A DNA stretch of 64,000 nt, from the NCBI RefSeq assembly GCF_030316845.1, contig NZ_JASZYS010000016.1, positions 1 through 64,000 of the forward strand, read 5' to 3'. Source of the stretch: Variovorax davisae. GTDB taxonomy: Bacteria > Pseudomonadota > Gammaproteobacteria > Burkholderiales > Burkholderiaceae_C. How positions within the stretch are numbered: the first letter of the stretch is position 1; each line of letters opens with the position of its first letter. A program made the position numbers and the translations under genes. Shown piece after piece: positions 41,580-50,125 of the stretch. The notes beneath the pieces are model-generated. The model searched no databases and was not told where the DNA came from. It saw only the letters and a list, made by a program, of their open reading frames with translations.

Positions 41580-42623
41580 TCAACCGGCGCTGGACGACCC
41601 TCGCACCACCAGCACCCCCGGCAGCAGCAGTTGCCGCGCCGGCCCTTCGAGCCCTTGCAGCCGCTCCAGCAGGCAGGTCGCCGCCGTCCGGCCGATGGCT
41701 TCGGTCGGCTGGGCGACCGCGCTGAGCCCGGGACCGATCAGCGGCGCCCACTCGGCGTCATCGAAGCCGACGAAGCCGATATCCGCCCCGAAGCGCAAGC
41801 CCAGCCGCGCCATCGCCGCGGCCACGCGCAGGGTCACGACCGCGTTGCCCGCCAGCACGGCTACGCGCTTGCCGCGCTGCGCCCGCTTGTGCAGGGCGCG
41901 CAAGGCGGCGTCGAGGCCATCGCCGTCGTCACCCGTGGATTCGTACACCTCGCCGGCCACACGGGGCTCGTGCGCGGCCACGCAGTCGCCGAAGGCCGCG
42001 GTCCGCTCGCGCCGCGAGCTCACGCCCTTCTGCGGCTCGGTGATGTAGAGCAGCTCGCGGTAGCCGCCGTCGACCAGGTGGCCGCAGGCCGCCTGCATGG
42101 CGGCGGCGTTGTCCAGCGAGACGAAGTCGGTGTGCATGCCCGCGTGGCGGCGGTCAACCAGCACCGCCGGCTTGCCGTGCAGCGCGTCGGCATCGACCAG
42201 GCCGGCGCCGCGCCCGAGCGTGTTGAGGATGAAGCCGTCGACCTGGTAGCCGGCCAGCGCATTGATCGCCTCGCGCTCGCGGTCGATGTCGTTGCCGAGG
42301 TTGAACAGCATCACCAGGTAGCCGGCATCCTGGCAGGCCTTCTCGGCGCCGCGCAGCACGGCCACCGAATAGGGATTGGTGATGTCGGCCACGATCAGGC
42401 CGATCAGGCGCGAACGGCCGTGGCTCAGGGCCTGCGCCATCGGGCTCGGCGTGTAGGCCAGCTTGGTCACCGCGGCCTCGACGCGGGCCGCGATGTCGGG
42501 GCTCAGCAGCCGCTCGCGGTGGTTCAGGAAGCGCGACACCGTGGCCTTGGAGACGCCGGCCGCCTTGGCCACGTCGGCGATGGTGACGCGCGCCGGTCGC
42601 GGCGCTGGGGCGGCGGCGCTCAC
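41580..42623 (-). CDS. LacI-family transcriptional regulator
   Basis: This 347-residue protein has a LacI helix-turn-helix and hinge at about residues 13-65 (VTIADVAKAAGVSKATVSRFLNHRERLLSPD). A periplasmic-binding-protein-like sensor domain with LIGLIVADITNPYSVAVLRG follows. The start is a GTG at 42621-42623 overlapping the stop of the 2-hydroxyacid dehydrogenase (GTGA). It is the last gene of the transport/catabolic unit, and a perfect LacI-type palindrome stands at the promoter of that unit (48369-48382), so autoregulation is likely. The effector is probably a sugar acid or its phosphate. Confidence 0.88.
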   Translation of the reverse strand: MSAAAPAPRPARVTIADVAKAAGVSKATVSRFLNHRERLLSPDIAARVEAAVTKLAYTPSPMAQALSHGRSRLIGLIVADITNPYSVAVLRGAEKACQDAGYLVMLFNLGNDIDREREAINALAGYQVDGFILNTLGRGAGLVDADALHGKPAVLVDRRHAGMHTDFVSLDNAAAMQAACGHLVDGGYRELLYITEPQKGVSSRRERTAAFGDCVAAHEPRVAGEVYESTGDDGDGLDAALRALHKRAQRGKRVAVLAGNAVVTLRVAAAMARLGLRFGADIGFVGFDDAEWAPLIGPGLSAVAQPTEAIGRTAATCLLERLQGLEGPARQLLLPGVLVVRGSSSAG

Positions 42624-43606
42624 GCGGATGCGGTGTCGAAGACCGCCGCGGGGCGTTCGCCGGCGAGCGCCTGCAGCAGGTTGGTGGTCGCCAGCTCGGC
42701 CATGGCATGCCGCGTCTCGTGCGTGGCCGATCCGATGTGCGGCAGCGGCGTCACGCGTGGATGGGTGCGCAGCGGCGACGCGGCCGGCAGCGGCTCGGTC
42801 GCAAAGACGTCGAGGCCGGCGGCCCGCAACGTGCCTTGGTCGAGCGCCGCCAGCAGCGCGTCTTCCTGCACGGTGGCGCCGCGGCCGCCGTTGATGAAGA
42901 CCGCGCCCGGCTTCATCGCGGCGAAGAAGCCCGCATCGATCATGCCGCGCGTGCTGTCCGACAGCGGCAGCATCGCAACCACGAAATCGGCGCCCGCCAG
43001 CAGTTCGGCCAGCGGCGTGTGGACGGCGCGGCCCTGCAGCTCGGGCGCCTGCGACGCCAGGTCGACCGGCCGGCGCGCGTGATACAGCACCGGCATGCCG
43101 AAACCCAGCGCAGCGCGGCGCGCGATCGCCTGGCCGATGCGGCCGAACCCCAACAGCCCCAGCGTCTTGCCGTGGACGTCGAAGCCGAACAGGTCCTCGC
43201 CGATGTTCTTCGTCCAGGCGCCGTCGCGCACGAGATTGGCGAGTTCGACGACCCGGCGGCTGGTGGCCATCAGCAGCGCGAACACCGTGTCGGCCACGGT
43301 CTCGTCGAGCACGCCCGGCGTATGGCACAGCAGGATCCCGCGCGCATGCAGCGCGGCCAGCGCGTAGTTGTCGACGCCGACCGAGACGCTGGACACGACC
43401 TCGAGCCGCGGGGCGCGCGCCAGCAGCGCCTCGTCGACCGGAAAGCTGGAACCGATCAGGCCATGGGCCAGCGGCAGCGCCGCGTCGAAGGCGGCGCGCT
43501 GCGCATCCAGCCGCGGATTGGCGACCGTGACTTCGTGCGCGGCCTGCAGCCGCGCCAGCTGATCGTCGGGCAACTCGCGAAACACGAGGATGTTCTTGCG
43601 TGTCAC
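42620..43606 (-). CDS. D-isomer 2-hydroxyacid dehydrogenase (2-ketogluconate/glyoxylate reductase-like)
   Basis: This 328-residue NAD(P)-dependent enzyme has a Rossmann motif LGLLGFGRIGQAIARRAAL. Its catalytic elements are SVSVGVDNYAL, the arginine in INGGRGATVQEDAL, and the glutamate/histidine pair in VFATEPLP and LPHIGSATHETR. The family reduces 2-keto acids such as glyoxylate, hydroxypyruvate or 2-ketogluconate. The GTG start overlaps the kinase stop by 4 bp. Its place beside a KDG-type kinase suggests a 2-keto sugar acid as substrate, but the exact one cannot be fixed. Confidence 0.88.
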   Translation of the reverse strand: MTRKNILVFRELPDDQLARLQAAHEVTVANPRLDAQRAAFDAALPLAHGLIGSSFPVDEALLARAPRLEVVSSVSVGVDNYALAALHARGILLCHTPGVLDETVADTVFALLMATSRRVVELANLVRDGAWTKNIGEDLFGFDVHGKTLGLLGFGRIGQAIARRAALGFGMPVLYHARRPVDLASQAPELQGRAVHTPLAELLAGADFVVAMLPLSDSTRGMIDAGFFAAMKPGAVFINGGRGATVQEDALLAALDQGTLRAAGLDVFATEPLPAASPLRTHPRVTPLPHIGSATHETRHAMAELATTNLLQALAGERPAAVFDTASA

Positions 43607-44553
43607 AGGCCGGCCTCCTCCAGTTGGGCGCGCGTCGGCAGGCCCTCGGTGTCGCCGAGCACCTGCACCGCGCGGGCGCCGATCCAGGCGCCGCGGCGGA
43701 CCGCCTCGGGCACCGTCCGCCCTTCGAGCAGGGCGCTCACCACACCGGCCGCGAATCCGTCGCCGGCGCCCACGGTGTCGACCACTTCCTTGACCGGGAA
43801 GCCATCGACGTGGCCGGTGCCGGCCGCGTCGCCATCGTAATAGGCGCCTTGCGCGCCGAGCTTCACCACCACCAGCTTCGCGCCGCGCTGCCGATAGAAG
43901 TGCGCCACGCCCTCGGGCGTGCTTTCGCCCGTGAGGATGAGGCCCTCCTCCATGCCGGGCAGCACCCAGTCGGCGCGCGACGCCAGATCGTTGATCCAGT
44001 GCCGCATGGTCTCGGGCGACGACCACAGCGTCGGCCGCAGGTTGGGGTCGAAGGAGATCGTGCGGCCGGCCTGGCGCATCACGTCCATGCTCTTGAGCGC
44101 GGCCTGCAGGCTGGTGTCCGAGATGGCGGCGAACACGCCCGTGGCGTGCAGGTGGCGCGCCGAGCGCAGCCAGGCTTCGTCGACGTCCGCCGGCCCCATG
44201 TGGCTGGCGGCCGAGCCCTTGCGGTGGTATTCGACCGGCGGGTCGCTGCCATCGGTCACGCGGCCCTTGAACTGGAAACCGGTGCGCTGCGTCGCATCGC
44301 AGATCACGTGCGAGCAGTCGATGCCCTCGCCCTCCATGGTCGCCAGCAGCGCGCGGCCCATCGAGTCGGTGCCCAGCCGGCTGGCCCAGCCGACCCGCAG
44401 CCCGAGGCGCGACAGGCCGATCGCGACGTTGGTCTCGGCGCCGGCGGTGCGCTTGTGGAAGGCGGTGGCGTTCTCGATCGGGCCGGGGCGGTCGGCCACC
44501 AGCAGCAGCATGGCTTCGCCGAACAGTGCGACGTCGAAGGCGGAGGAGGTCAT
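43603..44553 (-). CDS. kdgK: PfkB-family carbohydrate kinase, 2-keto-3-deoxygluconate kinase type
   Basis: This 316-residue ribokinase-fold protein has the N-terminal glycine-poor motif VALFGEAMLLLVADRPGPI and GAETNVAIGLSRLG. The C-terminal anion-hole motif DTVGAGDGFAAG carries the catalytic base D265. Its resemblance is to KDG kinases, which make 2-keto-3-deoxy-6-phosphogluconate for the Entner-Doudoroff aldolase. I use the ATG at 44551-44553; a GTG at 44563-44565 that overlaps the isomerase stop is also possible and would fit the coupling seen in this operon. Substrate specificity is inferred from similarity only. Confidence 0.82.
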   Translation of the reverse strand: MTSSAFDVALFGEAMLLLVADRPGPIENATAFHKRTAGAETNVAIGLSRLGLRVGWASRLGTDSMGRALLATMEGEGIDCSHVICDATQRTGFQFKGRVTDGSDPPVEYHRKGSAASHMGPADVDEAWLRSARHLHATGVFAAISDTSLQAALKSMDVMRQAGRTISFDPNLRPTLWSSPETMRHWINDLASRADWVLPGMEEGLILTGESTPEGVAHFYRQRGAKLVVVKLGAQGAYYDGDAAGTGHVDGFPVKEVVDTVGAGDGFAAGVVSALLEGRTVPEAVRRGAWIGARAVQVLGDTEGLPTRAQLEEAGL

Positions 44554-44561
44554 GGCGGTGG

Positions 44562-45296
44562 TCACAGGGAGCGGATGTGGGCGACCTGGTCGCGGGCGAC
44601 GGCCAGCAGGTCGTCGCCGATCAACGGGTATTCGATGGCGCGCGGCACGTCGGCCGGCAGCGCCCGCAGCACGGCGCGCCAGGGCGCCACCGAATCGGCC
44701 AGCGGCACCGCGACCCACTTGGCCGGCAGCCGCTGCGCGCCCTTGCAATGCACGTAGCGCACGCGCCGGCCCAGGGCCTGCGCCGCCTGCAAGGGGCATT
44801 CGCCGACCCAGTGCCAGTTGCCCATGTCGAAGGTCATGCCGAGGTCGAGGCCGGCGCGGTCGGCGGCGTCGAAGAAGGCCTGCATCGCGGGCAGGGAACC
44901 GGCCGAGACGGTCTGGTCGTTCTCGATCACCAGCTCGATCCGGGTCTCGGCCAGCTGCACCTTGAGGCCCCACAGCGAGCCGTGCGAGCCCGGGCCGAAG
45001 TCGCCGATCGACATCTTGAGCCGGCGCGCGCCCAGCGTCGTGGCGGCGGCGATGCCGCGGCCGAGCGCCGCGCTGTCGAGCCAGCCGCCCTCGGCCCAGA
45101 GGCCCTCGGGGCTCGAGTAGACCGAGGCCAGCCCGGCCAGCGCGGGCAGCTCGGAGGCCGCATCGCGCAGCAGCTCGCCGCGCACCTCGACGCTGTCGGC
45201 CCCGGCCGCGCGCGCCAGCTGCGCGCACCACAGCTGGCCATGGCGCCCGGTCTCCGCGGCGCCGAAAGATGAAAGAGAAATCAGAACCGGCGTCAT
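44562..45296 (-). CDS. Sugar phosphate isomerase/epimerase-like TIM-barrel protein
   Basis: This 244-residue protein belongs to the xylose-isomerase-like TIM-barrel family (AP endonuclease 2 fold). The metal-site residues are seen in ELVIENDQTVSAG, MTFDMGNWHW and RYVHCKGAQR. Family members isomerise or epimerise sugars, dehydrate sugar acids, or cleave inosose-like compounds. The reaction here is unknown. It lies between the ABC transporter and the kinase genes, so it probably acts on the imported substrate before phosphorylation. Confidence 0.8.
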   Translation of the reverse strand: MTPVLISLSSFGAAETGRHGQLWCAQLARAAGADSVEVRGELLRDAASELPALAGLASVYSSPEGLWAEGGWLDSAALGRGIAAATTLGARRLKMSIGDFGPGSHGSLWGLKVQLAETRIELVIENDQTVSAGSLPAMQAFFDAADRAGLDLGMTFDMGNWHWVGECPLQAAQALGRRVRYVHCKGAQRLPAKWVAVPLADSVAPWRAVLRALPADVPRAIEYPLIGDDLLAVARDQVAHIRSL

Positions 45297-45312
45297 GTCG
45301 TCGATCGCGGCG

Positions 45313-46086
45313 TCAGTGCGCCTGGTGTGAGCTGAGGATCTGTCCGAGGAACTGGCGCGTCTTCTCGTTCTTCGGGTTGCCGAAGAACTCCTGCGGCGGC
45401 GCCTGCTCGACGATCTTGCCGTCGGCCATGAAGATCACGCGGTCGGCCACGCTGCGCGCGAAGCCCATCTCGTGCGTCACGCACAGCATGGTCATGCCGT
45501 CTTCGGCCAGGCCGATCATGGTGTCGAGCACTTCCTTGACCATCTCGGGGTCGAGCGCCGAGGTGGGTTCGTCGAACAGCATGATCTTGGGCGCCATGCA
45601 CAGCGCGCGTGCGATCGCCACCCGCTGCTGCTGGCCGCCCGAGAGCTGGCTCGGGTACTTGTGGGCCTGCTCCGGGATGCGCACCCGCGTCAGGTACTTC
45701 ATCGCCACCTCTTCCGCCTCGGTCTTGCTCATGCCGCGCGAGCGCATCGGCGCCAGCGTGCAGTTCTGCAGGATCGTGAGGTGCGGGAACAGGTTGAACT
45801 GCTGGAACACCATGCCGACCTCGGCGCGCACCGCGTCGACGTTCTTGCCGCCGGCCGTGAGGTCGATGCCGTCGACCACGATCTTGCCCTGCTGGACCGT
45901 CTCGAGCCGGTTGATGCAGCGGATCAGCGTCGACTTGCCCGAGCCCGAAGGCCCGCAGATCACGATGCGCTCGCCGGTGCGCACCGACAGGTCGATGCCG
46001 GTCAGCACCTGGAAGCTGCCGTACCACTTGTTCACCGCCTCCATGCGGATGATCGGGTCGGCGGCGGTCGTGACGGCGTCAGTCAT
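45313..46086 (-). CDS. Polar amino acid type ABC transporter ATPase
   Basis: This 257-residue ATPase is of the GlnQ/HisP group, with Walker A GPSGSGKS, Q-loop VFQQFNLFPH, signature LSGGQQQRVAIARAL, Walker B IMLFDEPTSALDPE and H-loop CVTHEMGFAR, all intact. This class usually drives uptake of polar amino acids or close analogues. In this operon its companion genes handle sugar acids, which points to an amino-bearing or anionic sugar acid. It starts 24 bp after the binding-protein gene. Confidence 0.92.
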   Translation of the reverse strand: MTDAVTTAADPIIRMEAVNKWYGSFQVLTGIDLSVRTGERIVICGPSGSGKSTLIRCINRLETVQQGKIVVDGIDLTAGGKNVDAVRAEVGMVFQQFNLFPHLTILQNCTLAPMRSRGMSKTEAEEVAMKYLTRVRIPEQAHKYPSQLSGGQQQRVAIARALCMAPKIMLFDEPTSALDPEMVKEVLDTMIGLAEDGMTMLCVTHEMGFARSVADRVIFMADGKIVEQAPPQEFFGNPKNEKTRQFLGQILSSHQAH

Positions 46087-46110
46087 GGATGTTCCCTGGA
46101 GTTGTCCGGC

Positions 46111-46908
46111 TTACTGCAGCTTGGGCAGGTCGGTCTGCAGCCACTTCTGGTAGAGCTTGTTCAGCTCGCCGTTGGCCGAGTTCTTGGCCACGAAGTCGTT
46201 GACGTTCTTGAGCAGGTCGTCCTGGCCCGGGCGCATGGCGATGCCCATGTTCTGCTGCACCAGGTTGAACTTGTTTTCGAAGGTGTTCGGCGGCACGCGC
46301 TTGGCGATCTGCGCGGCGACCGTGGTCGAGGCGCCGATGGCGTCGACCTGGCCCGACATCAGGGCCTGCATGGCCGAGGCATCGTCGTCGAAGCGGCGGA
46401 TCTCGGTGCCCTCGGGCGCGGCCTTGGTCACGGCCACATCCTGGGTGCTGGCGCGGGCGACACCGACGCGCAGGCCCTTCAGGTCGGCCGCGCTCTTGAT
46501 CGGCGTGCCGGTCTTGCCGTAGAGCACGATGGTCGCGGCCGCATAAGGCTGCGAGAACTGGACCTGCTTGGCGCGCTCGGGCGTGATCGCCAGCGACGCG
46601 ACCAGCAGGTCGACCTTGTTGGTCAGCAGGAAGGGGATGCGGTTCGGGCCGGTGACCGGCACGATGTTGGCCTTCACGCCCCACTCCTTGGCCAGCAACT
46701 TGGCGACGTCGGCGTCGTAGCCGTCGGGCTGGTTCTTGGCGTCGGTGGTGCCGTAGGGCGGGAAGTCGACCAGCATGCCGATCGTGATCTCGCCCTTCTT
46801 CTTGATGTCGGCCACGCTCTGGGCCGAGGCGAAGGGGGCGAACGCCGTCAGCGCGGCGCCCAGGCCCAGTGCTGCGATCGCAGCGCGGCGGGTGGTGGAA
46901 CGGATCAT
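46111..46908 (-). CDS. Polar amino acid type ABC transporter binding protein
   Basis: This 265-residue protein has a signal peptide (MIRSTTRRAAIAALGLGAALTAFAPFASA) and the family 3 solute-binding pattern: GEITIGMLVDFPPYGTTDAKNQPDGYDADVAKLLA, then VDLLVASLAITPERAKQVQFSQPY and LRVGVARASTQD. The ligand is not readable from sequence. Family 3 proteins bind amino acids, opines and amino sugar acids. It lies between the ATPase and the permease genes. Confidence 0.9.
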   Translation of the reverse strand: MIRSTTRRAAIAALGLGAALTAFAPFASAQSVADIKKKGEITIGMLVDFPPYGTTDAKNQPDGYDADVAKLLAKEWGVKANIVPVTGPNRIPFLLTNKVDLLVASLAITPERAKQVQFSQPYAAATIVLYGKTGTPIKSAADLKGLRVGVARASTQDVAVTKAAPEGTEIRRFDDDASAMQALMSGQVDAIGASTTVAAQIAKRVPPNTFENKFNLVQQNMGIAMRPGQDDLLKNVNDFVAKNSANGELNKLYQKWLQTDLPKLQ

Positions 46909-46954
46909 GTCGAAGGTCTCCTAGGTTGAGGACTTGGATGAAGAACGGAAAAGC

Positions 46955-47608
46955 TCAGCGTGCCAGCGCGCGGGCGCGCTTGCGCTCCATGCGCGCCGCC
47001 AGCAGCGACAGCGGCCAGCAGATGACGAAGTACAGCGCCGCCACCGTGGTGAAGACATGCAGCGGCTGGAAGGTGGCGTTGTTGATGATCTGGCCGGCCC
47101 GCGTGATCTCGGTGAAGCCGATGATGGCCGCCAGCGAGGTGCCCTTGATGATCTGCACCAGGTAGCCCACGGTCGGCGGCAGCGCGATCTTGAAAGCCTG
47201 CGGCAGCACCACGTCGCGCATCCGCGCGCCATAGTCGAGGTTCAGCGCCTCGGCCGCTTCCCACTGGCCGCGCGGGATCGCCTCGATGCAGCCGCGCCAG
47301 ATCTCGCCCAGGAAGGCGGCGCTGTTGAGGATCAGCGCCACGCCGGCCGCGATCCACGGGTTGATCTCCAGCCCCAGCACCGGTGCGCCGAAGAAGATCA
47401 GGAACAGCTGCAGCAGCAGCGGCGTGCCCTGGAAGACCTGGATGAAGCCGGTCGACAGCGCCCGTGCCGCCTTGTTCTCCGAAGTGCGCGCCAGCGCGAT
47501 CGCGAGGCCCAGGACCGCGCCGCCGACGAAGGCGATCGCCGACAGCGCCAGCGTCCACTGGGCCGCTTCGAGGATGAACAGGAATTCTGGAAAGCCGAAG
47601 GTACGCAT
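46955..47608 (-). CDS. Polar amino acid type ABC transporter permease, second copy
   Basis: This 217-residue HisM-like permease has about five membrane helices. The FQGTPLLLQLFLIFFG segment and the EAA loop ECIEAIPRGQWEAAEALN-like region (GCIEAIPRGQWEAAEALNLD) match the family. The ATG is at 47606-47608, 5 bp after the stop of the first permease. The two permeases differ clearly and would form a heterodimeric channel. Confidence 0.9.
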   Translation of the reverse strand: MRTFGFPEFLFILEAAQWTLALSAIAFVGGAVLGLAIALARTSENKAARALSTGFIQVFQGTPLLLQLFLIFFGAPVLGLEINPWIAAGVALILNSAAFLGEIWRGCIEAIPRGQWEAAEALNLDYGARMRDVVLPQAFKIALPPTVGYLVQIIKGTSLAAIIGFTEITRAGQIINNATFQPLHVFTTVAALYFVICWPLSLLAARMERKRARALAR

Positions 47609-47613
47609 GGTGT

Positions 47614-48285
47614 TCAGCGCCGATCCGGGTAGTTGAGCGTGCGCTTGTAGATCAGCTTGAACAGCGCCGAAAACGCCAGCGACAGCGCCAGGTAGATGCA
47701 GGCCACCACGATGTAGATCTCGAAGCTGCGGAAGGTCTGCGACTGCAGGTTGGCCGCGACCGAGGTCAGGTCGTCGGCCGAGATGACCGACACCACCGCC
47801 GAGCTCAGCATCAGCAGGATGAACTGGCTGGTGAGCGCCGGGTAGATGGCCTTGAGCGCCGGCTTGATGATCACGAAGCGGAAGATCTCCCAGGGCTTGA
47901 GGTTGAGCGCCCGGCCGGCCTCGATCTGGCCCTTGGGGATCGACTCGATGCCGGCGCGCACGATCTCGGCCGCGTAGGCGCCGAGGTTCACCACCATCGC
48001 GGTCAGCGCCGCGGTGTAGGGCGACCAGCGCAGCCCGATGGCCGGCAGCGCGAAGAAAAAGAAGAACAGCTGCACCAGGAACGGCGTGTTGCGGATGACC
48101 TCGATGTAGGCATTGACGACGAAGCGCAGCCAGGCCGGCCCGGAGGTCTTGCCCCAGGCGCAGAAGACCGCCACCACCAGGCCCAGCAGCGTCGCCACCA
48201 GCGACAGCTGGATCGTGATCCAGGTGCCTTTGAGCAGCAGGGGCCAGGCGGCGAAGACGGCGTCGAACTGGAATTGGTAGTTCAC
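47614..48285 (-). CDS. Polar amino acid type ABC transporter permease, first gene of the operon
   Basis: This 223-residue permease has about five membrane helices, the VIRNTPFLVQLFFFFFALP segment and the EAA loop AGIESIPKGQIEAGRALNLK. It is the promoter-proximal gene of an eight-gene minus-strand unit ending with the LacI regulator. The predicted leader is about 70 nt from the -10 box at 48361-48366, which lies directly beside a perfect LacI-type palindrome. Confidence 0.9.
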   Translation of the reverse strand: MNYQFQFDAVFAAWPLLLKGTWITIQLSLVATLLGLVVAVFCAWGKTSGPAWLRFVVNAYIEVIRNTPFLVQLFFFFFALPAIGLRWSPYTAALTAMVVNLGAYAAEIVRAGIESIPKGQIEAGRALNLKPWEIFRFVIIKPALKAIYPALTSQFILLMLSSAVVSVISADDLTSVAANLQSQTFRSFEIYIVVACIYLALSLAFSALFKLIYKRTLNYPDRR

Positions 48286-48360
48286 GGGAGGCGTCGATTC
48301 GAAGACGGGTTCGGTGTTGGTGCATCCCCGCAGTCGAAAGACTTCATCCGGGGGCAGCGA

Positions 48361-48366
48361 AGTATA
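48361..48366 (-). promoter_or_regulatory. Candidate -10 box of the LacI-regulated transport operon
   Basis: The minus strand reads TATACT, one base from the sigma-70 consensus. It lies 2 bp downstream of the palindromic operator, with transcription running left towards the permease gene. No strong -35 element is visible at 17 bp. Confidence 0.5.
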
Positions 48367-48368
48367 TG

Positions 48369-48382
48369 TGAAACCGGTTTCA
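48369..48382. promoter_or_regulatory. LacI-family operator palindrome
   Basis: TGAAACCGGTTTCA is a perfect 14-bp palindrome with a central CG, the classic form of LacI/GalR-family operators. It occupies the spacer region of the probable promoter of the 48285-41580 operon. The operon ends with a LacI-family gene, which is the likely cognate repressor. Confidence 0.75.
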
Positions 48383-48390
48383 GCACCGTC

Positions 48391-48406
48391 CTAGGGATTC
48401 CCCTAG
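48391..48406. promoter_or_regulatory. CTAGGG / CCCTAG inverted repeat
   Basis: CTAGGG (48391-48396) and CCCTAG (48401-48406) form a perfect inverted repeat with a 4-bp spacer, ending 9 bp before the ATG of the CorA-like gene. It could be a protein-binding site or a small hairpin in that leader. CTAG is generally rare in such genomes, which makes two copies here notable. Confidence 0.4.
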
Positions 48407-48415
48407 GTCGCAGCG

Positions 48416-50125
48416 ATGCCTACACTGGCGCCATGCCTGGCGGACGCAGAAGCAGAGCTTTCCGGCGCAGGTGCAGCACCTTCGGTACAGCATCTGCGCC
48501 AGACCCTTCTCTGGCCGCTGCGACTGATGCCGACCCAGCAGCCGCGCCATGCGCAGCGCGGCCCGTGGCAGGTGCTGCGGGACCTGGGCGACGCCTCGCC
48601 CTGGCGCGAGGAGATCGACGAATACACCGGCGCCAGCGACCGTTTCCACGAGCGCCACTACAACGAGTTCGTGAGCTTCCTGCCGTACGTGCAGCGCTTT
48701 CTCTACGGCGATGGCCGCAAGGGCCGCGCCGCCGGCGGCGCCAACGGCGGCGATTCGCCGATGCGCGTGTTCCGCCGCAGCGACGTGGCGGCGGTGCGGG
48801 TGGTGGCGCGCCCCGGCACGCCGCCGATCACGCTCGACGTGGTGCATGTCGACCTCTACTTCTTCTTCGACGTCGACGTCGTGATGCTCAACGTCGAGGT
48901 GGGCGCCGACCGCCTGAGCCTCGCGCAGGCGCACGAGGTCCTCTACCGCTTCGGCCGCGCCTACCCCGGCGGTTGGGATGCGCAGGGCCAGGCGCTGCAC
49001 TGCATGAGCAGCGTCGAGTGGCTGGCGGCCGATGGCAGCGTGCTGGCGGCGTCTGACGCGCAGCAGCGCGAGGCCTTCCTGTCGCACGTGGCCGAGCACC
49101 GCGCGCCGCGCCTGGCGGCGCACTGGGCCTGGCTCATGCGGCCGCTGGTCAGCGACCACTCGGATGAAGCCGGCGCGCTGCGCTTTCGCCAGATCGAGTA
49201 CTACCGCATGCCGGTGATGGCCTATCTCGCCCTCGACGATCCACGGCGGCTCTCGCGCAACGACTTCATCCGGCTGGCGACGGTGACCGGCGCCGCCGAG
49301 CCGGCCACCACCGGCGGCGGACCGCTGCCCTATGCCGACGAGCTGGTGCAGGACTTCGAGCAGCGCTATTGCTACGACCGCTTCTGGGTCGATGCCGGCG
49401 CCGCGCCGCGCACACGCTATCTGTGCAACGGCCGCGCCCTGATCGTCGTCGGCGACGCCCGCGCCGACTACTTCTGCTGCCGCGACCGCGGCGTGCTGGC
49501 GCAGTTCCGCCACCAGCATTTCCTGCTGTTCCTGATCGCGCATTTCCAGAAGGCGGCGCTGCTGATGTACTCCGACCGGCTGGTCGAGGCGCTGCGCAAT
49601 CTCGACATCCACGACGTCGCCAGCGTCAAGCGCTTCAAGCGCGCGATCCGCGCCAGCTTCGAGGGCTTCCTGCGCTTCACGCACCGCTACTGGTTCCACG
49701 AGATCTCGGAGCAGGCGCAGGTGCGCGCGCTGTCCCGCCTGTGCGCCACGCACCTCGGGCTCGACCCGCTCTACGACGAGGTCAAGGAGCGCATCGCCGA
49801 CATGAACACCTACCTCGACGCCGACAGCCTGCGCCGGCAGGCCAACACGGTGGTGCGGCTGACGGTGGTCACGCTGTTCGGCCTGATCGGCACCATCACG
49901 ACCGGCTTCCTGGGCATGAACCTGCTGGCGGAAGCCGACGCGCCGCTGTGGCGCAAGCTGCTGTGGTTCGGCATCGTCTTCGGCTTCACCACCTGGCTCA
50001 CGGTCTACACCATGGTCAAGTCGAAGCGGCTGTCGGACTTCATCGATGCGCTGTCCGACGAGCGCCATACCCTGCGCGACAAGCTCGGCGTGCTGGCGCG
50101 GGTCTGGCGCCCCGGTTCGGACTAG
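48416..50125 (+). CDS. CorA-like membrane protein
   Basis: This 569-residue protein is mostly cytoplasmic in its first about 475 residues. Two C-terminal helices follow with the CorA hallmark G500-M501-N502 (TTGFLGMNLL) at the end of the first helix and LLWFGIVFGFTTWLTVYTMV as the second. CorA proteins are pentameric Mg2+/Co2+ channels. The usual length is about 320-370, so the N-terminal region is enlarged and the transported ion is uncertain. It is divergent from the LacI-controlled operon and overlaps the convergent patatin gene by 4 bp. Confidence 0.8.
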   Translation: MPTLAPCLADAEAELSGAGAAPSVQHLRQTLLWPLRLMPTQQPRHAQRGPWQVLRDLGDASPWREEIDEYTGASDRFHERHYNEFVSFLPYVQRFLYGDGRKGRAAGGANGGDSPMRVFRRSDVAAVRVVARPGTPPITLDVVHVDLYFFFDVDVVMLNVEVGADRLSLAQAHEVLYRFGRAYPGGWDAQGQALHCMSSVEWLAADGSVLAASDAQQREAFLSHVAEHRAPRLAAHWAWLMRPLVSDHSDEAGALRFRQIEYYRMPVMAYLALDDPRRLSRNDFIRLATVTGAAEPATTGGGPLPYADELVQDFEQRYCYDRFWVDAGAAPRTRYLCNGRALIVVGDARADYFCCRDRGVLAQFRHQHFLLFLIAHFQKAALLMYSDRLVEALRNLDIHDVASVKRFKRAIRASFEGFLRFTHRYWFHEISEQAQVRALSRLCATHLGLDPLYDEVKERIADMNTYLDADSLRRQANTVVRLTVVTLFGLIGTITTGFLGMNLLAEADAPLWRKLLWFGIVFGFTTWLTVYTMVKSKRLSDFIDALSDERHTLRDKLGVLARVWRPGSD

